Below, in pieces: positions 47,218-57,089 of a stretch of DNA of 64,000 nt. The translations under genes and the position numbers were made by a program. The notes beneath the pieces were generated by a model that saw only the letters and a program-made list of their open reading frames with translations, searched no databases and had not been told where the DNA came from. Each line of letters begins with the position of its first letter. The first letter of the stretch is position 1. Source of the DNA: Pyronema omphalodes (Eukaryota; Ascomycota; Pezizomycetes; Pezizales; Pyronemataceae); contig JAJJXM010000022.1 in NCBI GenBank assembly GCA_024516155.1, positions 682,001-746,000 of the forward strand, given 5' to 3'.

Positions 47218-47777
47218 GACTGGACGACCAGAGTGGCTTCGTTAGGTCCGCCGTCCTGGACGGACCATGCCAAACTCTGAGTTTATAGCCCTACTCCAGT
47301 CTTCTATTAAATCGTTACTGGATTTTGACGGTGTTTTATGTCTGATGTGCAGCGACCAGTCTGAGGCCTTGAAGCGCAGAAATTTCCGCCGCTTACATGA
47401 TATATCTCTCCTACAAAAGGACTCGGCCAGCTTATGATTCAAAAAATAAATAGATCTCCCCTAAGGTGTCCCATAAGTTCCTTTTGAACACTACCGAACT
47501 TAATCAAATTTAATCATTGTCTCGAACCCAATAACGAAGAAAGCTTTAGGAACTGATCAGCAATTAACAGTCAAAATATCCCATCAGTAAAGTTCTACGC
47601 ACCCCCAGATAACCAAAAGAAAAAAAAAGTATTCGACAACAGTTCCCTCGATATATCATGGAAGTTATCCATAGTGTTTTTATATTACACTGTACCGGGT
47701 ATTACAGTTACAATAGGATATCAGCTATCATTATCTCTTATTCTATCAAAAACTTCAAACCTTTTCTTATAACCGAA

Positions 47778-48600
47778 CAAAGCTCCTCATGATGCATCTG
47801 GTCCATTTCTAGCTCTTAACCAGATGAGACCATTATTCACGGTCCGGTCTTGTAGTATAACCCGGATAGACAGCTTTTGAGGCACCATGGACTGGACGGC
47901 CGTGAGTGACCATAATCACAATTATTGTTCACTACTCGAAGATGACCCCCGGTGGCTATTTTGCCGAGAAAAATCCAATTCACAGTACGGGCGGAAGCTA
48001 GCTGTAAATGGTGCTCTATGGTGTGAAAAGGTTATCTGGAGGTGTTGATAGACCGGAAGAAATCGTCTGGATTTTCAGGCAGATCATTCTGGAAAGGTGA
48101 AGACCCTTGGAGAGGGAGGGAAGGTGTCCGACTATAAGTACTGAGTAGCTATGCGTAAAGAAGAGGAAAACGAAAGGAAATACTGGTTTTTGTGCCCTGA
48201 TCAAGCTTGTGTGGCGGCTGTTCATGTGAGGCTTTCTGTGCCAGCGAGGCACGTCAAAAGGGGTTTCAGGTGAAAGATGGATTATAAATGTGGCAAAAGG
48301 AGTGGGATTTAGTAGGATTAATTGCGGTGATGAAATATGGAGATGGCTTGAATATATATACTAGGACCCTGCGTCGAAAAACACCATGAATAGTACCATT
48401 ATCTTCTTCCAACATGCCCATTATACACTCCCAATGAAACTACTATGGGGGTCAAATGTATCCGAGACAGAATAGTGTACCCGCGTTGCGATGGAGAATC
48501 TATGACGTTGAGCTGAGGGTCCAATTACTGCGATGCTGAAAACGGTTCCACTGCGGCCAAGAAAATCACGTCTAGCTGATACATATCTCACCGTTGGCGT
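47778..48600 (-). mobile_element. Decayed hAT-like element, family 1 subfamily, copy E (right boundary approximate)
   Basis: It opens with CAAAGCTCCTCATGATGC and a subterminal region like the other copies ('cacggtccggtcttgtagtata', 'gacagcttttgaggcacc'). The interior (about 47960-48500) differs from copies A-D but matches copy F. The distal terminus is lost. Confidence 0.55.
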
Positions 48601-48664
48601 TGGTTTTGATTGACGAAACAGTATGTTTGAATTGTTCGGTGAAAAAATCTACCAAAAGAAATTT

Positions 48665-48735
48665 TGCATCCGTCGGGAATCGAACCCGAGCCAATTGCTT
48701 GGAAGGCAATTATGATACCATTTCACCACGGAAGC
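48665..48735 (-). tRNA. tRNA-Gly(UCC), second copy
   Basis: The reverse complement is identical over all 71 bases to the tRNA at 24226-24296: anticodon TCC, perfect B box, U-U mismatch at acceptor pair 3:70. Downstream on its own strand, AAAATTTCTTTT can terminate Pol III. It lies inside unit 1 of the tandem duplication; its counterpart in unit 2 is degenerate. Confidence 0.93.
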
Positions 48736-49740
48736 TTGTGTAAACGTTTTTACAACATTAATATAAACATATATTACTCTGTGGAGTCAGCCTGATTTGT
48801 CGCCTTCTTGGCATTACAAGGGTCCATCAACTGCAACAGCCGCGTGAGCCAATCTGACAGGCCACAGCATCTCATACACGGCCATACAACTCTAGAACTA
48901 CATGCGCCAACATCTGTTACTCATGCCTGAAAATGCTGAGTAGCGCCACCATCTTCAGGCACGAGTATATTTCAACTTCACGGCTGATAAAGCTAGACCT
49001 GCATATTTTGTTTTTCAGCTGCTATTACCGGCGCATACTGTCTGCGAATGGAAATAGCAGTTATCATTTGCTTCGTCTGAGGTTCAGTTTTTATGGAAGC
49101 TTAACCAAGAGTGGAATCGCAACATATGGATGCGATGAAAAATCACCGCCTTTTACCGTCTCGAATCTGTGCGCAGATATTGACACTACTTTCCGAAAGA
49201 GGCAAGATAGAAAATACGAAATATGAAATACAATATTCGAAAACCGAAACAACAACCAACGAGCCTCTAACTTACACATCAACGGCATAACCTTTCATCA
49301 GAAAACCAGCACAGCCGCAGAGATTGATCAGTTAGAGTATGTACATAGGTGAAAGAGGAACCTGTACCTTGCGCAAGCATAAACATATGTACGTTCAGCT
49401 TTGCTCCGCCATTCTCCCACGCATGCATACACGTAAATACATATCACTCTTTATATCCTTTTCAGCTGATTTACATGAGATATATTGGCTCACGATGACC
49501 GGAAACTTTGGAACCCCTGGTAATTCAAGTGGTACAGGAAACGCATAAGGGGGAATTAAGACTGCTGCCTGTATGTGTTTGAAAAGCGTTGATTCCAAGG
49601 CGTTCGTATATCCAACGTCTGGCTGACTTATTCAAGTCAGCTCTTACCACAGTCTGCCTCGTTTACAAGTCTCGGATACAGAAACTCCTGAGATCTGGAA
49701 CATAAATGCGCTCTGAAAGTACTTAATATCAATATGATGA

Positions 49741-49803
49741 GACAAAGGTTTGTACCTTCCTGCCCCACACTATAATTACAGCCCCCTCGGTCGATATATT
49801 ATT
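49741..49803 (+). promoter_or_regulatory. Conserved promoter block of small membrane-protein gene 1
   Basis: 'GTACCTTCCTGCCC', then TATAATTACAGCCCCCTCGG and TCGATATATT about 75-130 bases before the ATG. The same ordered block precedes the other two family members. GATATATT is the best TATA-like candidate. Confidence 0.45.
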
Positions 49804-49872
49804 CATTTTCAGTTCTCAATTTTTCTTCCGAAGTCTTTCCGGTTGGTTTTCGTTTTTCGAACGTCAGTGATA

Positions 49873-50334
49873 ATGAAGTTTCACCAGGCCATATCTCTTC
49901 TTTTCCTATTCATCCTCTCTATATCCCATGCTGCTCCGATTGACAAACCTCTCGAAGATACAGTATTCAATCCCATTATTCCATCCGCTTCATGGATCCG
50001 AACTTTCAATTGACATCATCTACAGGAACCAAACTCGTTGAAAGAAACGATTGGCAAAATTTTACTCGATCGCGTAGTACATCCCTCCGATACCAAAAAC
50101 CAAGCCATCTCCACCGCCAATGGCACCGACAAATCCTCCTCCTCTTCTGTAGCAATCGTCAACAGCGGCGGAGGAGCTCAAATAAACGTTAATACACCCC
50201 CGGATAAGACATCCGAGGAAGCACATAAAGCGAAAAACGATAAGAAGAAACAAACTGATATCATTATTGGAGCTGTAGTAGGAGTTTGTGTTGTTGTGTT
50301 CTTTCTTATTTGCTTGTGTATAGCCTGTAATTAG
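49873..50334 (+). CDS. Small single-pass membrane protein, family member 1
   Basis: Two exons, 49873-49962 and 50026-50334, join across a 63-nt intron (ACA|GTATTC ... CTACAG|GAA), phase 0, giving 132 residues. Residues 1-21 are a clear signal peptide (MKFHQAISLLFLFILSISHA, cut near AAPIDK). A variable ectodomain follows with the conserved NQAISTAN, an N-glycosylation-like NGT and a Ser run. Next come KNDKKKQTD, a transmembrane helix (about residues 105-128, IIIGAVVGVCVVVFFLI) and a short CLCIACN tail. The short Cys-containing tail is the main difference from the two paralogs. The GxxxG-like helix after a lysine cluster recalls Mid2/Wsc-type fungal surface proteins, but the ectodomain is unlike them. 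Function unknown, probably a lineage-specific family. The joint conservation of frame, intron and domain order across three copies makes it a credible gene. Confidence 0.7.
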
Positions 50335-52133
50335 GAGGGCACTTGAGTCCGACGACGGAGGGAGGAGTGGAGAATCTAAGGGTCCGAAGGGAAGGGAAGG
50401 GAGAAGAGCCCAAGGAGTTAAGAAGACAGTGAGACAAAGTGTGACGAAGGAGCACAACAAAATAAGTTCAATGGACGGACGACTAACGGACGAGGCGACA
50501 AAAAGCTCCAAACTCCAAACCCCAAAATCCAACAACAACAAGGAACGGGGGAGCAAGGGAACACAAAGCTCCAAAAAACTCGAGCACTCGCATGATTATC
50601 AGCTCGCAGTCTTAGCTCGGATTAACCTGTGATATGACGACCTTATACGCGTGGTGCGAGGAATCATTCCCCGGGCCCCCCAAGCTTTGGGTTGGGTCTC
50701 TGTATTACATGTCTAGATACGCGTTACCGGCCACTCCCTCTCTCGTTTGACGGGTTATATGATCGGGTGCTTATACATTCCTACGGCTGTGATGTTCGGG
50801 AAGAAAAGGAAGTGGAGGGAGACCTCACGATGGAGGATGTATGTAGGAGTCAGGACCCGAGTTTCTAGTCAATTATGAACCATCAATCTTGGTGAAGAAA
50901 ATTTGCGGAGCTATACTTTCTATCGTAAAATGTTCCAAAAGAAAACGCCGAAGGAAACTTCATCGGAAGCGATGGATCATGCTATAGTCTCCCTCAAATG
51001 CAGAAGCACATAAATATTTGTCTATGTGCAAAAGTGGTACACTGCCATCCTCCTTCAGACATCATCCTTCGGACATTTATCTTTTTACATACATATATAC
51101 AAATCCCAAATTCCAAATAAACATCAAAAAAAGCTGAACGTAAACGACCTAGCCACCTATACAAACTAAATAATCTATTCATCTATGTATAGTTCATCTC
51201 AACCTCAGCTCACAAAAACCTTATCCGTAACCCCGCCCCACTTGGTGCGCCCCACAGCACAGCACCGGTTTGTAATGCCAGCGTTCAAGACATCGATCGT
51301 TACATTTGTCTCGGACTCTCGGTTTATTTTTTACAGTAGTGAATTTTATATGTTCTGATTTCTGTAGCCACAAATGTATATATGTATATATGTTCCTTTG
51401 CCTTTGCCTGTAGCCTGAAGCTTTAGCGTCGCTTCTCCGGGCCCAAGGGCTATATATATGACTTCATATCCGTCTATGTATGTATGAATACGCCTGTACA
51501 AAGAATTGGATTTCAGTGGATGCACATGAAGCTTCGTATGAAGCTCCATAACGCTGATATAATCATGAAACCGTTTATATGATATGACTCGAGCTTTCGG
51601 CCAGGTACCCGCAGAAAACAGAGTATCAACGTACGTCTTGTGCTACATGAAATGCTTTGCTCGAGCCCAAAGGTGGTGGGGCTAGCCACCACCTTTGGGC
51701 ACGAGTATAGCCTCATCTAGACTGTTGATAAACCGAGTTTCATTAACTCGGGGCCGACTTTCAGCCGTGTCTTATGTCTGATGTGCAGCAGCCAGCCTTA
51801 AGGCGCAGATAGTTCCACGGCTGTGCCTCTCTGACAATCTCCCATAAGTACACCTACCTTCGCCAATGTACCGACCCCAATGTCACAGAAACAAAGCAAT
51901 TGAGCAGCCCATACACCATTAGCAAAGCCCACAGTTAAAAAATGTAGCCTTCTCCTTACATATGACAAAAGAAAAACCAATCAATAACAGTTCCCTCAAT
52001 GGATCATGGAGGCTATACATACGCAGGATTGCAATGCTGCATTGTATTTACCGGGTATTACAGTTATAATAGAATATCAGCTATCATTATCTCTTAATTT
52101 GTCAGAAACCAAAAATCCTTTATTACGGCTGAG

Positions 52134-53271
52134 CAGAGCTCTCTATTAACCATCTGGTCCAGTCCTGGCTGTAAACCGGACTGGACCACTATTCGCGGTC
52201 CGGTCTTGTATTATAACCCGTATTGACAGCTTTTGAGGCACTGTTGACTAGACGACCGTGAGTTACCATGACAACGATCATCTTCTATCACTCAAAGGTG
52301 GTCGCTGGTGGACACGGTCGATGATATATTGCCCAGAAAGTCTCGACTATGAGGACAGGATAAATGATTTCCCTTTGTCCCGCATAGATCTTAAGGTCCC
52401 AAAACTGTGTTTGATTAAAATTCAAATTCGAATGTAAATGTTGCCCAGAAAATTCCGATCCATCGCACTGGTGAGATATAGCTATAGTTTATTCTCTACG
52501 GTGTAAAGAGGTCACTTGGGAGTGTTGATAAACCGGAAGATATTGTGTTTTCGTTTTCAGATAGTTCTGTCTTGGAAGTTGGAAGGTGAACTGAGAAGAG
52601 AGTGAAAGTGTCCGGCTATCAGTGGCCATGCGCATTGAAGAGGAGAACAAGAAAATGTTGGTTTTTGTGCACTGATCAAGATCAAGTAGCGACTGTTCCT
52701 GTGAGACTTGCTGTAGCAGCGAGGAATGTCAAAAGACTTTTGCAGGTAGAAGATGGACTATGAATGTGGCAAAAGGAGTAGGGTTTAACAGGATCCATTT
52801 TGGTGATGAAAAACAAAGAAGGCCAGAATATATATACATCTATAAGATGTATATACTGGACCTGTAACTCGAAAGCAACATGAGCGGTACCCTTATCTTC
52901 CTCCAAGATGCCCATTACACACTTCCGTTGAAAGTACTATGGGAGTCAAATATATCCGGGGCAGAAGAGTGCACCCTCAATGAGATGTAAAATGTTTACC
53001 ACAATGAAGGATGAAGGGCCCGCCTACTACGGTGCCGAAAACGGCCCCACTACGGCCAAGAATATCACGTCTAGCTGATATCTCACCGTTAGTGGGAAGC
53101 TTATTCAGAAAGCCCATAGTCCTGCTGTTACCTACAGTTCCGTCCAGCCTTTTGATTCCGCGGACGAAATTGAGTTCTGTGGCTGAGGTCCCTCTAAACT
53201 GTAGACTGGATCGGAAAACAATATATTGTGCTGTCCGGACCGTAGACTTGGACGAATCATACGGAGCTCTG
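52134..53271 (-). mobile_element. Decayed hAT-like element, family 1 subfamily, copy F
   Basis: It begins CAGAGCTCTCTATTAACC and ends ATACGGAGCTCTG, both mutated family 1 termini. Subterminal GGACC/GGTCC words are still visible ('cggactggaccactattcgcggtccgg'). The interior is shared with copy E. The proximal left part (52970-53060, 'gagtgcaccctcaatgagatg...') aligns with copy D, which ties E and F to the same family. Confidence 0.6.
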
Positions 53272-53740
53272 CAACTGAGCGCATTTGCCCTAGAAGTTTT
53301 GGCTGTCCCTTGAGAAATAGAAAAAGAATAATATAAGTCTAGATTCAGTACCTGCTAGTGGTAGTCACAAAGAGAGATAGTGTTTGTGTCCAGCTTTTTT
53401 TTCTGTATAAATGAAAATTTGTTCGGGGGATCGAATCATGCATTTTACCGTTTTACATTACGCTCTGGTTAGCATTAGCTGCTGATGATCCTCAATATTA
53501 CTATCTGTCGAAGAGTTTTCTTGGAACAGATCAGCCAGGATGGTCTTAAGCGGCGGGACAAGAGCTGAGGAAGACTACTAGCCACACCAACCGTTACTTT
53601 TCGGAAACTTGGGAACGTAGAATGAAAGGATAATTCTTGGAAACATGGTTACGATAATTGGAGATTTGCCTGTGGTTTTAGTTTATGAAACGGTATGTAT
53701 GAATTTGTTCAGTAAATAAAAGTCAACCAAAAGAAACTTT

Positions 53741-53813
53741 GTATCCGACGTCGGAAATCAAACACGAGTCAATTGCTTGGAAGGCAAGCATGATACCATA
53801 TCACGGGGGAAGC
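53741..53813 (-). pseudogene. tRNA-Gly(UCC) pseudogene
   Basis: Positional counterpart of the intact tRNA at 48665-48735. The anticodon arm TTGCCTTCCAAGCAA survives. The B box has become GTTTGATTTCC, the acceptor and D regions carry substitutions and a small insertion, and the T stem no longer pairs fully. Unlikely to be transcribed or folded as a tRNA. Confidence 0.85.
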
Positions 53814-54774
53814 TTGGGCGATTAACAAAATGGTATTATAAAGATATGTGTAATATATTGCCCTACGGAGTCAACCTGGTTTATCGCCTTCTTGGCATTA
53901 CAAGGGTCCATCAACTGCAGAAGCCGCGTGAGCCAAAGAGAAGGCACGGCATCTTATACAACGCCATACAACTCTAGAAGCACTATGTACATCCACCAAC
54001 ATTCTATTCTATTTAAACTTTGCGGCTGATCAACCTAGACCTGCATATTTGTTCTCAAGCTGATATTACCAGCGCATACTGTCTGCGAATGGAAATAGTA
54101 AATCTCATTTGCTTCGTCTGAATTCCGTTTTTATGAAAGGTTAACCAAAACCGACAGCATATGGTGCCATAAAAATGAATCGCAAAAGCGTATCCGCTTA
54201 CTACAGTCTTGAATTCGTGTGCAGATGTTGGCACTACGTTCCAGTAGGCAAGATAGGAAATATGAAACATGAAATACAAAATTCAAAAACAGAAACAACC
54301 AACGAACCTATAACTGCATCGCCTCTCACTAGAAAACTGACACAGACGTAGCAATAGATAAGTTGCAGTATGTACATAGGTGAAAGGGGAATATATGCCT
54401 TGCACAAGCATAAACATAAATTCAACTTTACTCAGCAGCTCTCCTACGTATGCATATACGTACATATACATACCATTCTTCATATCCCGTTCATCTGATT
54501 TGCATGAGATATATTGGTCCACGATTACCGGAAACATTGGAGCCCCCGATAATTCAAGTGGCGCAGGAAACGTAGAGGGGGGGAAAGAGACGTCTGCCTG
54601 CGCACGTATGTGTTTCAAAAGCGTTAATTCCGAGGCGTTGGTATACCCCACATCTGGCTAACTTTCAAGTCGGCTCTTACCGCAGTCTGCCTCGTTCACA
54701 AGTCTTGGATACAGGAAATCTTGAGAACTGCAACATAAATGCGCCCTGAGAGTTCGTAATGAGAATACGATGAG

Positions 54775-54834
54775 ACAAAGGTTCGTACCCTCCTGCCCAT
54801 ACTATAATTACAGTCCCCTCGGTCGATATATTAT
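54775..54834 (+). promoter_or_regulatory. Conserved promoter block of small membrane-protein gene 2
   Basis: 'CAAAGGTTCGTACCCTCCTGCCC', TATAATTACAGTCCCCTCGG and TCGATATATT (first word split at 20 or fewer bases: CAAAGGTTCGTACC, CTCCTGCCC), at the same spacing from the ATG as in gene 1. Confidence 0.45.
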
Positions 54835-54904
54835 TCATTTTTCGCTCTCATTTCTTCTTCAGAAGTGTTTCCTATTGGGTTTCGTTTTTCAAAAGCCAGT
54901 GACA

Positions 54905-55414
54905 ATGAAGTTTCACCAGGCCATATCCCTTCCTTTTCTATTCATTCTCTCTGTATCCCTCGCTGCTCCGATTGACAAACTTCTCGCAGTTACGGTATTT
55001 AATCCCGGCATTCCAACCGCTTCATGGATCCGAACTTCTAATTGACATCATCTGCAGGAACCAGTACCCGTTATAGAGCCGATCGGCGAAATTTTACTCC
55101 CTCGCAAAGCAAATCCCTCCGATCCCCAAAACCAAGCCATCTCCACCGCCAACAGCAATGGCCAATCCTCTTCCTCCTCCTCCGTAGCAGTCGTCAACAA
55201 CGGCGAAGGAGCTCAAACAACCGTTGTTGCACCCCCGGATAAAACACCTGACGAAGCACAGAAACCGCAGGACAATAAGAAGAAAGAAACTGATACCATT
55301 ATTGGATCTGTAGTAGGGGTATGTGTTTTGGGAGCCGTGGTTGCGTTCACGTATAGACAGTGTTCGCAGGACAATTGGCAGTGTTGTAGTTGTAGTTGCT
55401 GTAATGGCGAGTAG
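54905..55414 (+). CDS. Small single-pass membrane protein, family member 2 (Cys-rich tail)
   Basis: Exons 54905-54994 and 55058-55414 join over a 63-nt intron (ACG|GTATTT ... CTGCAG|GAA) with a CTAAT branch-point-like site. Phase 0, 148 residues. Signal peptide 1-20/21 (MKFHQAISLPFLFILSVSLA). Ectodomain with IGEILLP, NPSDPQNQAISTAN, a run of six Ser and DKTPDEAQ. A transmembrane helix of about 20 residues starts near residue 109 (TIIGSVVGVCVLGAVVAF, GxxxG motif). The cytoplasmic tail of about 22 residues has seven Cys, six of them in the C-terminal CCSCSCC cluster, a candidate for palmitoylation or metal binding. AATAAA lies about 20 bases after the stop. Function unknown. Without removal of the intron the frame ends after 46 codons. 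Confidence 0.72.
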
Positions 55415-55430
55415 TTTTAGAGAAGTGGGG

Positions 55431-56454
55431 TTTAAATAAATCTATTTTGAATTTTTGACTGGGTTAACGATTGCAATAGGCTGGGCTGCTGAGATAAACT
55501 GTGTTACGGTTAGGGAGTTACTTTGTATTTGAGAAGTATTTTACGCCGTCTTTTGGATGTGTTTTACTGTGCCTAAACCACAGGTTTTTGCCCTTTCTTT
55601 TACCTGGGAAGCAATGCCAAATCTGAGGTTCAGGTGCACTCAAACGCACCATCTTGTTCAATATATAGATAAAGATCGAGTTAATTTGGAGATTGTAGAA
55701 ACTTCATTTCTAGTATACTGTAGGAGTTCAATGATTGAATTGGTGCAACAGTTCTATTGTTCGGAAAGCATTCAGATTCATCGAGCCTAGTGTATGGGCT
55801 GGAAACATGATAAATACCTGACAAACTATTAACATGGAAGAGAGTCAAGCATGCTCAGCACATAGGCTATGAGAAAAGGCTGAAGTTTGGGAGAGGGGCT
55901 GAAGTTGGGGAGTGGGGCTGAAGTTAGAGGGGCTGAAGCTGGAGAGAGGGGCTGTGAAGAAGGAACAGAGGTTTCTTTTGTAAGGCAGACCGTATGGGTT
56001 TAGGATATGAGGGAGGCCTCACTACGTAAGTGGCTTAGAGATTAGAGTTTGCCTTTCTTCCCGCTACATGCGCAGCTTTTCAAGCCACGGCGAGCTTATA
56101 GTTTAATAGACAACAACCACATAAATAAGTCCCCATACCTACCTTACCCAATGAACCAATCATCTCACAATCATAATGGACACAACTGAGAACACGTTCC
56201 GCAACTCCGAACGCTCTGGAGCTTTTCGATCTATGGGCTTCCATCAGGTAGACGGGATTGAGTTAACGTTTTTGTTTTTCCTACCCTGCAGCTGCATAGG
56301 TCTTCCAGGCCTCCGTATTCGAACATTCATCATATTATAAAACGATGTCTTTACCACAGGAGACGTTGTCAATTCTTGGAAGTCTTGGCTATAGTAACCC
56401 CTGAGAAACGCATCGGGACTGTGCTTTTAAACTTCGTAATATAAATATGATGTG
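55431..56454. other. Between family members 2 and 3
   Basis: About 1 kb. It contains a 16-20 bp imperfect tandem repeat (GAGGGGCTGAAGTTGGGG type) at about 55875-55955. The segment 55970-56070 ('ttgtaaggcagaccg ... cttagaga') resembles 57560-57630 downstream of gene 3. From about 56350 on, homology to the upstream region of genes 1 and 2 begins. No gene recognised. Confidence 0.5.
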
Positions 56455-56513
56455 ACTACAGGTTCGTACCTTCCTGCCCTACACTATAATCACAGCCCCC
56501 TTGGTCGATATAT
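56455..56513 (+). promoter_or_regulatory. Conserved promoter block of small membrane-protein gene 3
   Basis: 'GGTTCGTACCTTCCTGCCC', TATAATCACAGCCCCCTTGG and TCGATATATA, in the same order and at nearly the same distance to the ATG as in the two paralogs. Confidence 0.45.
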
Positions 56514-56585
56514 ATTTATTTTCAGTCGTTCATCTTTTTTTCAGAAGTATTCCCTATCGTTTTTGAGTTTTCAAAGTCAGTCAAG

Positions 56586-57089
56586 ATGAAGTTTCACCAG
56601 GCCATATCTATCCTTTTTCTATTCATCATCTCTATATCCTTCGCTGCTCCGATTGGCAAACCTCTCACAGTTGCGGTATTCAATTCCGTCATTCCATCTG
56701 CTTCATGAATCCAAAGTTCTAATGGACAACATCTGCAGGAACCAGTTGCCGTTGAATACACGACCAGCGAAGGTTTACTCCATCGCAGCGCAGATCCCTC
56801 TGGTTCCCAAAACCAAGCCATCTCCACTGTCAACAGCAACGGCAAAACTTCCTCCTCCTCCTCCGTAGCAGTCGTCAACTCGGGCGAAGGAGCTCAAACA
56901 ACCGTCGGTACACCCGAGGAAGCACAGGAAGCGAAAAACGATAAGAAGAAACAAACGGATACCATTATTGGATCTGTGGTAGGATTATGTGTTGTTGGGA
57001 CCTTTCTTTTTTTGATTTGTTGGTGCTGTGAGCAGGTGAGAACTTGCTGTTGTAATTTTTATTGCTGTAGTTGGGTTCGAAACAAGTAG
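56586..57089 (+). CDS. Small single-pass membrane protein, family member 3 (Cys-rich tail)
   Basis: Exons 56586-56675 and 56739-57089 join over a 63-nt intron (GCG|GTATTC ... CTGCAG|GAA) with a CTAAT branch-like site. Phase 0, 146 residues. Signal peptide MKFHQAISILFLFIISISFA. Ectodomain with conserved NQAIST, a run of five Ser, SVAVVNSGEGAQTTV and EEAQEAKNDKKKQTD. Compared with paralog 2 it lacks four residues near PPDKT, an in-frame deletion. A transmembrane helix starts near residue 101 (TIIGSVVGLCVVGTFLFLIC). The long tail holds about eight Cys (CWCCEQ, TCCCN, YCCSW). In the unspliced transcript a TGA occurs already 12 codons into the intron. Only the promoter-proximal part of the duplication unit is present around this copy. 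Function unknown. Confidence 0.7.

Larger units (their letters stand above)
44118..50340. repeat. Tandem segmental duplication, unit 1
   Basis: Collinear with unit 2 (about 50350-55430). Shared landmarks in order: 'gtccgacgatgaagggagg' (44127), the block 'ccttatacgcgtggtgcgagg' (44429), 'cacagcacagcaccggtt' (45069), 'gtcttatgtctgatgt' (45979), hAT ends, tRNA-Gly (48665), 'cgccttcttggcattacaagggtcc' (48800) and the small membrane-protein gene (49873). Identity is high in blocks but many indels intervene, so the event is old. Unit 1 has two successive copies of the middle section, about 45930-47279 and 47290-48600. Confidence 0.8.
50350..55430. repeat. Tandem segmental duplication, unit 2
   Basis: Counterpart of unit 1, in the same orientation and directly adjacent to it. 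Landmarks: 'gtccgacgacggagggagg' (50349), 'ccttatacgcgtggtgcgagg' (50640), 'cacagcacagcaccggtt' (51253), 'gtcttatgtctgatgt' (51770), hAT copy F (52134), tRNA pseudogene (53741), 'cgccttcttggcattacaagggtcc' (53885) and small gene 2 (54905). Confidence 0.8.
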
